The notes: generated by a model from the sequence alone, not told the origin. Counted from the stretch's first letter, positions 24,745-33,547 are shown. The stretch: DNA of 45,511 nucleotides from Chloroflexota bacterium (GCA_016208355.1 JACQYE010000062.1:1-45511); one strand, 5' to 3'. Translations and numbers: made by a program.

Positions 24745-25572
24745 ATGCAAACCCGTGAATGGAACTTCAAATCATTTGATGGCCTGGAAATGTACGCGCG
24801 CGACTGGACGCCCGACGGCAATATGAAAGCGGCCGTGGTGCTTGTCCATGGACTGGGGGAACACTGCGGGCGGTATGCCCATGTGGGCGCGACGCTGGCG
24901 AAGAACGGCTATGGCTTGTTTGGGTTCGACTTGCGCGGACATGGCAAATCAGGCGGGCCGCGCGGCCATTCCCCTTCCTTCGAAGCGTTCATGAAAGACA
25001 TTGATGGAATGTTCGAGAAAGTGAAAGAAAAATTCCCCGGCAAGCCCCTATTCGTTTACGGGCATAGCCTGGGCGGCATCCTGGTGCTGAATTACATCCT
25101 GCGGCGAAAGCCGGAATTGAAAGGCGCGGTGGTCACCTCGCCCGGTATGCGGACGGCGTTGGAGGAACAAAAAGCCAAGGTTGCCCTGGCAAAATTGCTT
25201 GGCTCGCTTGCCCCCTCTGCCAGCCTGCCCAGCGGCCTGGATGTAGACGTGCTCTCTCATGATGTCGAAGTTGTCCGTGCCTATAAAGCAGATCCGCTCG
25301 TGCATGACAAAGTCTCTTTCGGAATGGGGAAGAACTTGCTTCAAGCCATTCAATGGGCGTTCGATCACGCTTCAGAGTTTTCGGTCCCGCTCCTGCTTAT
25401 GCACGGCACGGAAGACCAGATTGCCTACCCGCGCGGCAGCCAGGAATTTGCCTCGCTGGTGAAAGGGGACTGCACCCTGAAGCTCTGGGAAGGGATGTAC
25501 CACGAAACCCACAATGAGCCGGAAAAAGAACAGGTCTTTACTTACCTGTTGGAATGGCTGGCAAAACATTGA
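24745..25572 (+). CDS. Alpha/beta hydrolase, monoacylglycerol lipase/lysophospholipase-like
   Basis: A 275-residue serine hydrolase. Oxyanion region LVHGLGEHCGRY, LRGHGKSGGPRGH, nucleophile elbow YGHSLGG, acid in HGTEDQIAYP and His in MYHETHNEPEK form a complete triad of the Hydrolase_4 group. No signal peptide, so a cytoplasmic ester hydrolase. It is the last gene of the six-gene operon, 2 bases after V4R protein 2, and is followed by a hairpin. Confidence 0.88.
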   Translation: MQTREWNFKSFDGLEMYARDWTPDGNMKAAVVLVHGLGEHCGRYAHVGATLAKNGYGLFGFDLRGHGKSGGPRGHSPSFEAFMKDIDGMFEKVKEKFPGKPLFVYGHSLGGILVLNYILRRKPELKGAVVTSPGMRTALEEQKAKVALAKLLGSLAPSASLPSGLDVDVLSHDVEVVRAYKADPLVHDKVSFGMGKNLLQAIQWAFDHASEFSVPLLLMHGTEDQIAYPRGSQEFASLVKGDCTLKLWEGMYHETHNEPEKEQVFTYLLEWLAKH

Positions 25573-25596
25573 GCCTGAATTAAAAGCCCATTAGAA

Positions 25597-25628
25597 GAAA
25601 CCCGTTTTCTGCCCGGAAAACGGGTTTC
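25597..25628 (+). terminator. Terminator-like hairpin after the hydrolase gene
   Basis: Perfect 13-bp stem (25597-25609 and 25616-25628) with 6-base loop. The tail TCTCTC is pyrimidine-rich but not a pure T-run, so strength is uncertain. Confidence 0.65.
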
Positions 25629-25691
25629 TCTCTGGACAAACCTTCCCGGTTATGGCAAAATCCGACCACTTTGCATATGAAGGAGCCAAGG

Positions 25692-26456
25692 ATGAGTAAA
25701 CGACAGGAAATACGCGAAAGGCGCCGCCGCGAACGGATGCGCAATCAGATATTGGTGGTTCTGTTTATTGTTGCCGGCGCGTTATTGATTACTTTCGCGT
25801 TGGTCATGCCAACGGTGCAAGGGCTGATTAACAGAGCCAATGCCACCGAGATTCCGGTGACGCCAGTAACGACGCGAACATTCAACGCCCCGGTGGATGG
25901 CACCAGCCTTGGCGACCCGAATGCACCCGTCAGGGTGGATGTGTGGGAGGATTTCCAATGCCCGGCGTGCAAGACCTATACTGAAGGTACAGAAGTCCAG
26001 GTGATCGCGACCTACGTGGAGACCGGAGTAGTCTACTACACCTTCTATCAATACCCTTTTATTGACGGGACTCTTTCCGAGCGAACCATTGCCTGGAATG
26101 ACGGCGAATCAGACCACGCTGCCAACGCTTCATTGTGCGCCGCCGAGCAGGATCGTTTCTGGGACTATCACGATATGCTCTTTGCCAACTGGAACGGCGA
26201 AAACCAGAATGCCTTTGCAGACGAGCGTTTGCTGCGGTTCGCCGAAGTGCTGGAGCTGGATATGGATTCCTTTACCCAGTGCTTTGAAGACGACCGTTAC
26301 CGCGACCGGATCGAGGAAGAATATACACTGGGGCAGCAGTGGGGCAATACCGGGACTCCCAGCGTTTACGTGAATGGTGTTCTGGTGTCTCCGGGCTATG
26401 TCCCTTCATTCGAGCAGGTGGCCGCGGCGATCGAAGCCGCGTTGAACGGGGAATAA
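25692..26456 (+). CDS. Membrane-anchored DsbA-family thiol-disulfide protein
   Basis: A 254-residue protein with a basic N-terminus (KRQEIRERRRRERMR), one transmembrane anchor near residues 20-44 and an extracytoplasmic thioredoxin fold. Active site is CPAC in FQCPACK, with the cis-Pro loop in NTGTPSVYVNG. This is the BdbD/DsbA-like Thioredoxin_4 family, which oxidises or isomerises exported protein disulfides. ATG 25692 is preferred, with AGGAG upstream, over in-frame ATGs at 25671 and 25677. Monocistronic, bounded by hairpins. Confidence 0.9.
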   Translation: MSKRQEIRERRRRERMRNQILVVLFIVAGALLITFALVMPTVQGLINRANATEIPVTPVTTRTFNAPVDGTSLGDPNAPVRVDVWEDFQCPACKTYTEGTEVQVIATYVETGVVYYTFYQYPFIDGTLSERTIAWNDGESDHAANASLCAAEQDRFWDYHDMLFANWNGENQNAFADERLLRFAEVLELDMDSFTQCFEDDRYRDRIEEEYTLGQQWGNTGTPSVYVNGVLVSPGYVPSFEQVAAAIEAALNGE

Positions 26457-26477
26457 TTTGCAAAGCCTTGAAAAAAT

Positions 26478-26509
26478 CTCCCGGAGCAGGCCGCTTCGGG
26501 AGCTTTTTT
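26478..26509. terminator. Bidirectional terminator between convergent genes
   Basis: Stem CTCCCGGAGC/GCTTCGGGAG (26478-26487 and 26493-26502), with one G-T pair and a 5-base loop. An A-run flanks it on the left and a run of six T on the right, so it works in both directions for the DsbA-like and adenosyltransferase genes. Confidence 0.88.
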
Positions 26510-27055
26510 CTATTTCTTCGCCAGGCTGGTCTCCTGCCCGGCGGCTTGGTTTTCGTACAGTTCGAGCAGGAAACACAGCGAGGAGAGTCTGTTTAGATAG
26601 GGGAGTATCACCTCGTTGGCCACTTCGCCCCGGCTGGTGAGTTCAGCCACCCTCCGCTCGGCGCGGCGGACAATTGTCCGCGCCAGGGAGAAGGCCGCAC
26701 CGGGAAGCGAGTCGCCGGGCAGGATGAATTCGTTTGGGGGCGGGACTTGCGTTTCCAGCGTATCGGCCTGGGATTCCAGCCATTCGAGGCGCGGCCGGTC
26801 CAGGGTCCGGAACCGGCTGGCATTCTCGGGGGTGGCGGCCACTTCGGCCATCAGGGCATACAGGTCGCGCTGTATCTCTTTCAGGATGGCGATGGTTTGC
26901 TGGGAGTGGGAGAGGGCGCGCGCCAGTCCCAGCGCAGCTGAGGCTTCGTCCAGCGCGCCGAGGGTTTCGATGCGCGGGTGGTATTTGGGCAGGCGGCCTT
27001 CGCCAAGCAAACCGGTGCTGCCGTCGTCGCCCGTGCGGGTGTAGGTAGGGGACAT
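26510..27055 (-). CDS. Corrinoid adenosyltransferase, PduO type
   Basis: Makes adenosylcobalamin from cob(I)alamin and ATP. The N-terminal ATP loop TRTGDDGSTGLLGEGRLPK and later ARTIVRRAERRV with EVILPYLNRLSSLCF are the PduO/MMAB hallmarks. Length 181 is typical. The start at 27055 lies 6 bases after a TATAAT, suggesting a leaderless message; an upstream in-frame start at 27088 would precede the promoter. Its presence implies B12-dependent metabolism and fits the cobalt-type chelatase gene at 39.5-41.6 kb. Confidence 0.94.
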   Translation of the reverse strand: MSPTYTRTGDDGSTGLLGEGRLPKYHPRIETLGALDEASAALGLARALSHSQQTIAILKEIQRDLYALMAEVAATPENASRFRTLDRPRLEWLESQADTLETQVPPPNEFILPGDSLPGAAFSLARTIVRRAERRVAELTSRGEVANEVILPYLNRLSSLCFLLELYENQAAGQETSLAKK

Positions 27056-27061
27056 GCTGAA

Positions 27062-27067
27062 ATTATA
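27062..27067 (-). promoter_or_regulatory. -10 box for leaderless adenosyltransferase transcript
   Basis: Minus-strand TATAAT separated by 6 bases from the ATG at 27055. No good -35 was found. It lies back to back with the -10 at 27101-27106. Confidence 0.5.
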
Positions 27068-27100
27068 ACCATTTTGGTGGGGAATCACAGTCTTTTGACG

Positions 27101-27106
27101 TATAAT
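27101..27106 (+). promoter_or_regulatory. -10 box for the cyclase gene
   Basis: TATAAT 31 bases before the ATG at 27138, leaving a leader of about 25 bases that includes CGAGGAT as ribosome site. The -35 region is poor. Confidence 0.5.
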
Positions 27107-27137
27107 TCAAAATTATTTAGCCGAGGATTCTCGTGTT

Positions 27138-29912
27138 ATGGAAACCAAACGATCCCGCTTTGCCTGGTACTCTCACTTCGTCCCGGTCACCGCCACCCTG
27201 TTGGCGGTGGCTATGCTGGTGCTGACGCCCATCTGGGCGGTGCAGGTGTACCGCCAGCCGTTTATTGGCGTTTTGCTGGAACCGAACAATATCGTCAGCA
27301 AGATCACCGGCGATAAATGGCCGGTGGCTGGAGTGGGGGCGCGCTGGCCCGACCAGTTGGTTGCAGTCAACGGGCAGCCGGTGACAACTGCAGCGGAATT
27401 CTATGCCGCCCTCGACTCAAATGGGTTCGACTCGATAGAACTAACCTTCCAGCGCCCGGACATTGGTGTGCCAACCGGCGTGTATTTGAAGCCTATCCAA
27501 ATGCCGCTATGGGATTTCATCAGCCTGTTTGTGATCCCCTACCTGGTGGGTCTAGTGTTCCTGATTATCGGTGTGTGGGCCTATCGCGTGCGCAGCGGGT
27601 TGCGCGCCAGCCGCGCCCTGCTGGTCTTTGCTGCTTCGGTAAGTGTGGCGACCACCACTTTCTTTGATATGAATACCACCCACCATGTGGTGGCGCTGTG
27701 GACGCTGAGTCTGCCGGTAGCAGCCAGCGCCTGCATCCACCTGGCGCTGGTGTTCCCGAAACAGATGCGCCTGGTGGACCGCTGGCCGGCGCTGCGTTTC
27801 ATTTCCTGGATTCTGTGCCTGGCTTTTGCCATCCCGGCCGTCTACGAGATCCTGTATCCATCCGGGACGCTGAATTACATTTCCGGCTGGCAGGCTTCCT
27901 ACTTCTTCATGGCGCTCGCGATGGGCCTGCTATTTCTGACGCTTACCTGGCGACTTTTCCGCAGCGACTCGCCTGTGGTGCGCCAGCAGAGCCGCGTCAT
28001 GGTCTTTGGCGCAACGCTGGCATTCGCCCCGATGATGCTCTTCTACCTCCTGCCAACCGCGCTTGGCGCGCCGCAGGAATTCCGCGCCTCGATCTATTTT
28101 CCGCTTCTCATCATTCTGCCGCTTTCCATCACCTATGCCATCCTGCGTTACCGCCTCCTCGATGTGGACCGCGTGCTTGCCAAAGTGCTGGCTTACACTG
28201 TAACCACCGCTGCGGCAGTGGCGATTTTTTTTGGCTTGGTAACGTTCTTGTCTGTCTTTATCAACCAGACGGTGCAGCCGGATAATCCCCTTTTGATTGC
28301 CATCTACCTGTTGATCCTGGTGGTGGGACTTTCCCCCCTGCGACACCTGGTGCAGCGTGGCATTGACCGCCTTTTCTACCGTTCCCCGGCTGACTATCGC
28401 CGTGTGCTCAACGCCCTCTCGACCAACCTGGTCATCACCCCGAACCTCGAGCGGACCCTTGATCTGCTGGCCGAACAACTCCAGCAGGCGCTCGCTCCGG
28501 AGCGGTTTATCGTCTACCTGTATGATGACAACCATGCCTTCTACCTGCCACACGCTCATACCGGCGGCGAGTTCCCCTCTTTCCCTGCCGAGGACTTGCT
28601 GGTCGTCTCCATCCGCGCGGCCGAGGCCCCCCTGTATTATCCTCCCGACAGCGACCTGCCCGGCGGCCTGGATCATTCCCCGTACTACCTTGCCCTGAAT
28701 TGCGCCGCTTTTGTCCCCCTGCGCTACGAAGGCAGCCTGATTGGCTTCATGGCGCTTGGCAATAAACGCTCTGGCGACCCCTATACTAGTGACGACCTCG
28801 ATTTCCTCGGCACCGTGGCCGGGCAATCTGCCCTGGCTCTGGAGAATGCCCGTCTCTTCACCAACCTGCGCCGGACCCTCGACCAGACCCTGGAAATGAA
28901 GAATCTGATGGACGATATCTTTGCCTCCATCGCCACCGGCGTTATTACCACAGACGTGGAGCGCAAGGTCACACTCTTCAATCGCGCATCCGAAAACATT
29001 CTCGGCATTTCGATGAAGGAGGTAATGGGGAAGTACCTCCCTGATGCGCTGCCGCTCTGCCCGGACCTGGAAACTGCCGCCATCGAAGCAGTCGAACACG
29101 GCGTGGTGACGTTATCTCGCGAAGTCACCCGCAATATTCCACCGCGCGGCGACCTCTACCTGCGCCTCTCCTGCTCACCCCTGCGCGATGCCTACCTCGG
29201 TACGAAAGGCGCCACCATCGTCTTTGAAGACCTCACCGAACGCCGCCAATTGGAAGCTGAGCAGGAGCGCATCCGCCAGACCTTTGGCCGGGTGGTAGCC
29301 CCGCGCGTGCGCGACCGCCTGCTCTCTGACCCGTCCCACCTGCGGCTGGACGGCACGCGCCAGACGGCCACCATCCTGTTCGCCGATATTTCCGGCTTCA
29401 CCTCATTCAGCGAGAAGGAGGCCCCGGAGGTGCTTTTCAAGATCCTGAACCACTACCTCTCCCTGGCGGCCCAGGCCATCCTCGAAGAAGAAGGCACCCT
29501 GGACAAGTTCTGGGGCGATGGCGTCCTGGCGCTCTGGAACGCCCCCGACCCGCAGCCTGACCATGCCCTGCGCGCGGCCCGCGCCGCTTTGACCATCCTG
29601 GAGCGTTCTATTCAGGCGCACAAACGTTTTACCGATCCGCTCCACCACCTGAACTTTCACATCGGCATTTCCACCGGTGATGCCATGGTTGGCAATGTTG
29701 GCACCAGTGACCTGTTCAACTACACCGCGATTGGCGATACCGTCAACGTGGCCCAACGCCTTGAAACAGCTGCCGGGCCGGGACAGGTGCTGATTGACCA
29801 GTTTACCCATACCAGCATCGCCGGAAAAGTCAATGCTGAACCCCTGGCTCCTCTACAGGTAAAAGGCAGGACTCAGCCAGTATCCGTTTTTCATCTTACA
29901 AACCTGAAATAG
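27138..29912 (+). CDS. Membrane class III adenylate/guanylate cyclase with PDZ-like, multi-TM, GAF and PAS domains
   Basis: A 924-residue sensor cyclase. Order: one N-terminal membrane helix (about 15-37); an external PDZ-like domain (about 40-110, with WPDQLVAVNGQPV); seven or so membrane helices (about 120-410); a cytoplasmic GAF domain (about 440-580); a PAS domain (about 590-710); then the class III cyclase domain. Both metal-binding Asp are present, D750 in FADISGFT and D794 in KFWGDGVLAL, and TAIGDTVNVAQRLE carries the late catalytic residues, so it should be active. The substrate-setting Lys (LDKFW) fits ATP better than GTP, making cAMP the likely product. Single gene with its own promoter. 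Confidence 0.9.
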   Translation: METKRSRFAWYSHFVPVTATLLAVAMLVLTPIWAVQVYRQPFIGVLLEPNNIVSKITGDKWPVAGVGARWPDQLVAVNGQPVTTAAEFYAALDSNGFDSIELTFQRPDIGVPTGVYLKPIQMPLWDFISLFVIPYLVGLVFLIIGVWAYRVRSGLRASRALLVFAASVSVATTTFFDMNTTHHVVALWTLSLPVAASACIHLALVFPKQMRLVDRWPALRFISWILCLAFAIPAVYEILYPSGTLNYISGWQASYFFMALAMGLLFLTLTWRLFRSDSPVVRQQSRVMVFGATLAFAPMMLFYLLPTALGAPQEFRASIYFPLLIILPLSITYAILRYRLLDVDRVLAKVLAYTVTTAAAVAIFFGLVTFLSVFINQTVQPDNPLLIAIYLLILVVGLSPLRHLVQRGIDRLFYRSPADYRRVLNALSTNLVITPNLERTLDLLAEQLQQALAPERFIVYLYDDNHAFYLPHAHTGGEFPSFPAEDLLVVSIRAAEAPLYYPPDSDLPGGLDHSPYYLALNCAAFVPLRYEGSLIGFMALGNKRSGDPYTSDDLDFLGTVAGQSALALENARLFTNLRRTLDQTLEMKNLMDDIFASIATGVITTDVERKVTLFNRASENILGISMKEVMGKYLPDALPLCPDLETAAIEAVEHGVVTLSREVTRNIPPRGDLYLRLSCSPLRDAYLGTKGATIVFEDLTERRQLEAEQERIRQTFGRVVAPRVRDRLLSDPSHLRLDGTRQTATILFADISGFTSFSEKEAPEVLFKILNHYLSLAAQAILEEEGTLDKFWGDGVLALWNAPDPQPDHALRAARAALTILERSIQAHKRFTDPLHHLNFHIGISTGDAMVGNVGTSDLFNYTAIGDTVNVAQRLETAAGPGQVLIDQFTHTSIAGKVNAEPLAPLQVKGRTQPVSVFHLTNLK

Positions 29913-29923
29913 TCTGGATTTGG

Positions 29924-30547
29924 ATGCATACCAAATACCACCGCCTCATCACGGCCGAGGCCTTGCAAAGCCGTTTTAGCCCAACCGCCCTTGAGATCAT
30001 TATTGCTGCCAACCTGGGGCAGGATGCCCTGCGCGGCCAGATCGGACACGATGAGTTCCATTTCGATTCCAATGCCTTTGCCGCCAGCCGGGAGTATATC
30101 GAGCGGAACCGAGCCCTCATCCGTCTCGCGCTGGAGGGTGGTGATGGCACCTCGGCGCAGAAGGCCTTTGGGCGTCTCACCCACACGGCGCAGGATTTCT
30201 ACGCCCACAGCAACTACGTCACGCGCTGGCTGGCGCGCTTCCCTGATAACGGCTGGCCGCCTCCGGAGGAGATAGACCCGTTCGACGGCAGCCTGCTCGA
30301 CGGTCCCGGATTGCGCTCCGGGAAGTTGTATTATCCGCTCGAAGCGCTGAGTTTTATCCCGTTCTTGAAGAAAATTGTCCTTCCACTCCTGCCGCGCGAT
30401 TCGCACGCCTGGATGAACCTGGATACCCCGGAGCAGGGGCCGAAATTCCCCTACGCCATTGCCGCCGCCATTAAGCGCACGCGGTATGAGTACGAGGAAA
30501 CGATTCGCAGTCTGTCAGATGAGATGGTCTTGCTTTTTTGTCGTTGA
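29924..30547 (+). CDS. HET-C-like / zinc phospholipase C-fold protein
   Basis: A 207-residue protein with no signal peptide. It has the metal-ligand pattern of the S1/P1-phospholipase C-HET-C fold: early H in HTKYHRLIT, LGQDALRG, HDEFHFDSNAF, and the strong motif GRLTHTAQDFYAHSNYV, which resembles the fungal HET-C box (HTLEDF.AHSN). Predicted metal-binding hydrolase, possibly on phospholipids; catalytic activity is not proven by the motif. Starts 11 bases after the cyclase stop with a weak ribosome site, so it may be co-transcribed with it. Confidence 0.7.
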   Translation: MHTKYHRLITAEALQSRFSPTALEIIIAANLGQDALRGQIGHDEFHFDSNAFAASREYIERNRALIRLALEGGDGTSAQKAFGRLTHTAQDFYAHSNYVTRWLARFPDNGWPPPEEIDPFDGSLLDGPGLRSGKLYYPLEALSFIPFLKKIVLPLLPRDSHAWMNLDTPEQGPKFPYAIAAAIKRTRYEYEETIRSLSDEMVLLFCR

Positions 30548-30615
30548 TGCGGGCTGGATATTTCCCAGCCGTTGTCTGGCAGCAGGTATTACCCTGCTCT
30601 GCAATCCCCAAGAGG

Positions 30616-30621
30616 TATAAT
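30616..30621 (+). promoter_or_regulatory. -10 box for leaderless yqeY transcript
   Basis: TATAAT ends 6 bases before the ATG at 30628, the same spacing as at 13167 and 27062. The -35 is not evident. Confidence 0.5.
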
Positions 30622-30627
30622 GAAACC

Positions 30628-31074
30628 ATGGAAACAAAAGTCAAATTAGAACAAGCCCTGAAAACTGCCATGAAAGCCGGCGACGATGTGACCAAGCGCA
30701 CCGTACGCATGGCTCTGGCTGCCATCCGCCAGGTGGAGATTGACAAACGGGTGAGCCTGGATGAGACTGCCGTGCTTGGCATCCTCCAGAAGGAGATCAA
30801 GACCCGCCGGGAGTCAGTGGAAGAGGCCAGCCAGGCCAACCGCGCCGATATTGTGGCTGCCACCCAGGCCGAGATCAAGGTCCTGGAAGCCTATCTGCCG
30901 GCCGCCCTGAATGCGGACGAGTTGAACGCGCTTGTCCAGGCTGCTATTGCCGAGGTGGGGGCAACCGTCCCGGCCGACATGGGCAAGGTGATGAAAGTGC
31001 TCATGCCGCGCGTGGCTGGACGCGCCCCCGGAGACCTGGTCAGCGCCGCAGTCCACAGCCTGTTGCAGGGATAA
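30628..31074 (+). CDS. GatB/YqeY-domain protein
   Basis: A 148-residue helical protein of the YqeY family, related to the tail domain of GatB and thought to bind tRNA. Recognisable features are KLEQALKTAMKAGDDVTKRTVRMALAAIRQVEID, LPAALNADELNALVQAAIAEVGA and DMGKVMKVLMPRVAGRAPG. Start at 30628, not the longer in-frame 30538, because the TATAAT lies between them. In many bacteria it neighbours pgpH-ybeY-dgkA, as here. Confidence 0.9.
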   Translation: METKVKLEQALKTAMKAGDDVTKRTVRMALAAIRQVEIDKRVSLDETAVLGILQKEIKTRRESVEEASQANRADIVAATQAEIKVLEAYLPAALNADELNALVQAAIAEVGATVPADMGKVMKVLMPRVAGRAPGDLVSAAVHSLLQG

Positions 31075-31084
31075 GGAGCCCGAG

Positions 31085-31106
31085 GGCGCTGGTAACCGCC
31101 AGCGCC
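31085..31106 (+). other. GC-rich hairpin between yqeY and pgpH-like gene
   Basis: Perfect 8-bp stem GGCGCTGG/CCAGCGCC (31085-31092, 31099-31106) with a 6-base loop, ending 12 bases before the next ATG and without a T-run. It leaves no visible ribosome site for that ATG. It may act as a weak terminator or mask translation. Confidence 0.5.
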
Positions 31107-31118
31107 CCGTCTGATAAA

Positions 31119-33097
31119 ATGGCAACTCCCCGACGACGAATCTTCTGGCCGACGCTGGTGCTGGTGTGCACTGGCATCCTGGCCTTCCTGGCGCTCATCC
31201 AGTCCTGGGCGCTCCGGCAGGACAACCTGCCGCTCCAGGCCGGTGATGTAGCCTCGCAGGATTTGCATGCCCCGCGCGATATCCAATATGTCAGTGAGGT
31301 GCTCACCGAGCAGGCGCGTGACGCTGCCGAGCGTGCTGTCGCTCCCGTCTACGGCGCGCCGGACCCCGCTATCGGCCGCGCCCAGACCGATCAACTTAAT
31401 CTCCTCCTCCAGCAAATTTCCGCCATTCGCGACGATGAGGTGGAAATCACCTTTGAACAAAAACTGATTGATCTGGCCGCTTTGCGCGATCCCCCCATCC
31501 CAAACAATTCAGCCAGCTTTCTCCTTACCCTGCCTCCTGAGCGCTGGGACCTGGTGCGCTCCGAGGCTGTCAGCCTGCTTGGCCGGACGATGCGCAGTGC
31601 GGTTCGCACGGAGGACTTAGACACTATTCGCCAGGGACTTGCCTCGCTGGTCAGTTTTACTTTGAGCGAGGAAGAGGCGGCGCTGGTTGTGGAGTTGCTA
31701 TCCCCTCTGGTAACGGCGAACAGTTTCTACAGTCCGGAACTGACCGACGCGGCGCGCCAGGCAGCGCGGGATGCGGTGGAACCGGTCACGCAGTCCTATC
31801 TTGAAGGGCAGGCCGTTGTTTTGCGCGGCCAGTTGGTCACGGATGTTATTTTCGAGGCGCTTACCCAGGCTGGGCTTGTCCAGCCGAAAGATCCGCTCTA
31901 TGAATATCTGGGCGCGGCAGTTGTGGTCACGATTTCCGCCATGCTGGCCGCGCTGTATTTTTTCCGCCGTCAGGCAGAGCTCCTCGCCGACCTGCGAGGT
32001 CTGCTCCTGCTGGCCGGGATGTTCCTGGTTTTCCTTTTTGCGGCGCGGGTGGCAATTCCCAATCGAACTTTACTGCCCTATCTTATTCCCGTGCCAGCGT
32101 TTGCTCTGCTGGTCTCGGCCTTATTTGGCCTGGAACGCGGCATGATCTTCGGCCTGCTGATGAGCGTGCTGACTGCCTATGGGATGCCCGATAGTCTGGC
32201 GCTGATGCCCTATTCACTGAAACCGACTGGGTCGGGATTGCCACCCTGCTCGGCGCGGCGGTTTTGTATGGCATCGCCTCTTCGGCAATTGTCCTGCCGC
32301 TGCAATACCTGCTGGCACAGTTCCTTGGCGTTACCACCCCGATGCAATTGCTCGAAATCTCCCGTCCCGACGGCCCCCTGCTCAATTACTTCCTCCAACG
32401 CGCCCCTGGCACCTACCAGCACAGTCTACAGGTTGCCAACCTGGCTGAGCAGGCCGCTGAACGCATCGGCGCGGATACCCTCCTGACTCGCGTCGGCGCC
32501 CTCTTCCACGACGTGGGCAAAGCCGCCAACCCGCTTTTCTTCGTCGAAAACCAGCCTCCCAGCCAGATTGACTCGCACGATGGCCTGCCGCCCGAAGAGA
32601 GCGCCGCTGCCATTATCCGCCACGTCACCGATGGGCTGGTACTGGCGCGCAAATACCGTCTGCCGCGCCGCCTGTACGATTTCATTTCCGAGCATCACGG
32701 CACGCTCACCACCCGTTACCAGTACAACCGCGCTGTGCAGGCCGCCGGGGGCGACGCCTCTCAGGTGGATGAAAGCCGCTTCCGCTATCCCGGCCCCACG
32801 CCGCGCTCGAAAGAGACCGCCCTGCTGATGTTCGCCGATGGCGTCGAAGCGCGCGCCCGCGCCGAGCGTCCGAAGAACGACGAGGAGATGCGCGTCATCG
32901 TTCGCAGCGTCATCGAATCCCGCCAGAAGGATGGGCAGTTGAACGATGCCCCGCTTACCCAGCGTGACCTGTCCGAGATCGCCGAGTCCTTCGTCGCCAC
33001 CCTGCAAGTCACCTATCACCCGCGTCTCGAGTACCCGAAAGAACCATCTGCTGCCGTGGCGGATGTCCCCACCCAGCCCATGGAGAAACCAAAATGA
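31119..33097 (+). pseudogene. PgpH/YqfF-type 7TM-HD c-di-AMP phosphodiesterase gene, internally deleted and frameshifted
   Basis: The first frame (31119 to about 32215) encodes an N-terminal helix, the extracellular 7TMR-HDED region (about residues 30-260) and four membrane helices, ending in LALMPYSL. From about 32216 the protein continues in another frame (TETDWVGIATLLG) with a last membrane helix and a complete HD domain: GTYQHSLQVANL, LFHDVGKAANP, ENQ, IIRHVTDG and EHHGT. Intact relatives have seven helices; the fifth and sixth seem missing, so this looks like a deletion of roughly 100-170 bases rather than a single-base slip. The first frame itself runs on to a stop at 32486. An HD-only product could start at TTG 32264, but no ribosome site is seen. 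Assembly error is possible. Confidence 0.75.
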
Positions 33098-33540
33098 TTT
33101 TCCTGGAACTGGAGACCCGACCGGATTTTTCCGATGCTTTGCTGGAAGAAGCTGCCCGCGCGACCCTGAACCTGTCTGCTGCACCGGAATCCGACCTGAC
33201 CCTTGTCCTGACCAATGACGAAGCAATCCGTGCCCTCAACCGGGATTTTCTTGGCACTGATGCACCGACGGACGTCTTATCTTTCCCTGCCGACGAAGCG
33301 GACCCGGAAACCGGGCGCCGTTACCTGGGCGACGTAGTCATCTCCCTGCCACGCGCCACTGAACAGGCTGCAGCGCGCGGCCATGCCGTGGAAGCCGAGG
33401 TGCAATTGCTGGTTGTGCACGGGGTTCTGCACCTGATCGGTCACGACCACGCCGAAGCAGACGAGAAAACCCGCATGTGGGCGGCACAGGCGAACGTGCT
33501 GGATAAACTTGGCGTGAAGATCGAAGTTTTGGAAGAGTAG
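33094..33540 (+). CDS. ybeY: Endoribonuclease YbeY
   Basis: Zn-dependent RNase for 16S rRNA 3'-end maturation and ribosome quality control. The metal motif HGVLHLIGHDHAEADE (H-x3-H-x5-H form) and PTDVLSFPADE are clear. The 148-residue length is normal. Its ATG overlaps the preceding stop by 4 bases (ATGA), so its translation normally depends on ribosomes finishing the pgpH-like frame. Confidence 0.96.
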   Translation: MIFLELETRPDFSDALLEEAARATLNLSAAPESDLTLVLTNDEAIRALNRDFLGTDAPTDVLSFPADEADPETGRRYLGDVVISLPRATEQAAARGHAVEAEVQLLVVHGVLHLIGHDHAEADEKTRMWAAQANVLDKLGVKIEVLEE

Positions 33541-33547
33541 AATTTTA

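Noticed and set aside
27930-29099. Long minus-strand frame of 389 codons inside the cyclase gene
   Set aside because: Antisense shadow; the plus strand has clear TM, GAF and PAS sequence throughout.
32264-33097. A separate HD-domain gene starting at TTG 32264
   Set aside because: No ribosome site, and the frame continues upstream into another membrane helix; better read as the second half of the damaged pgpH-like gene.
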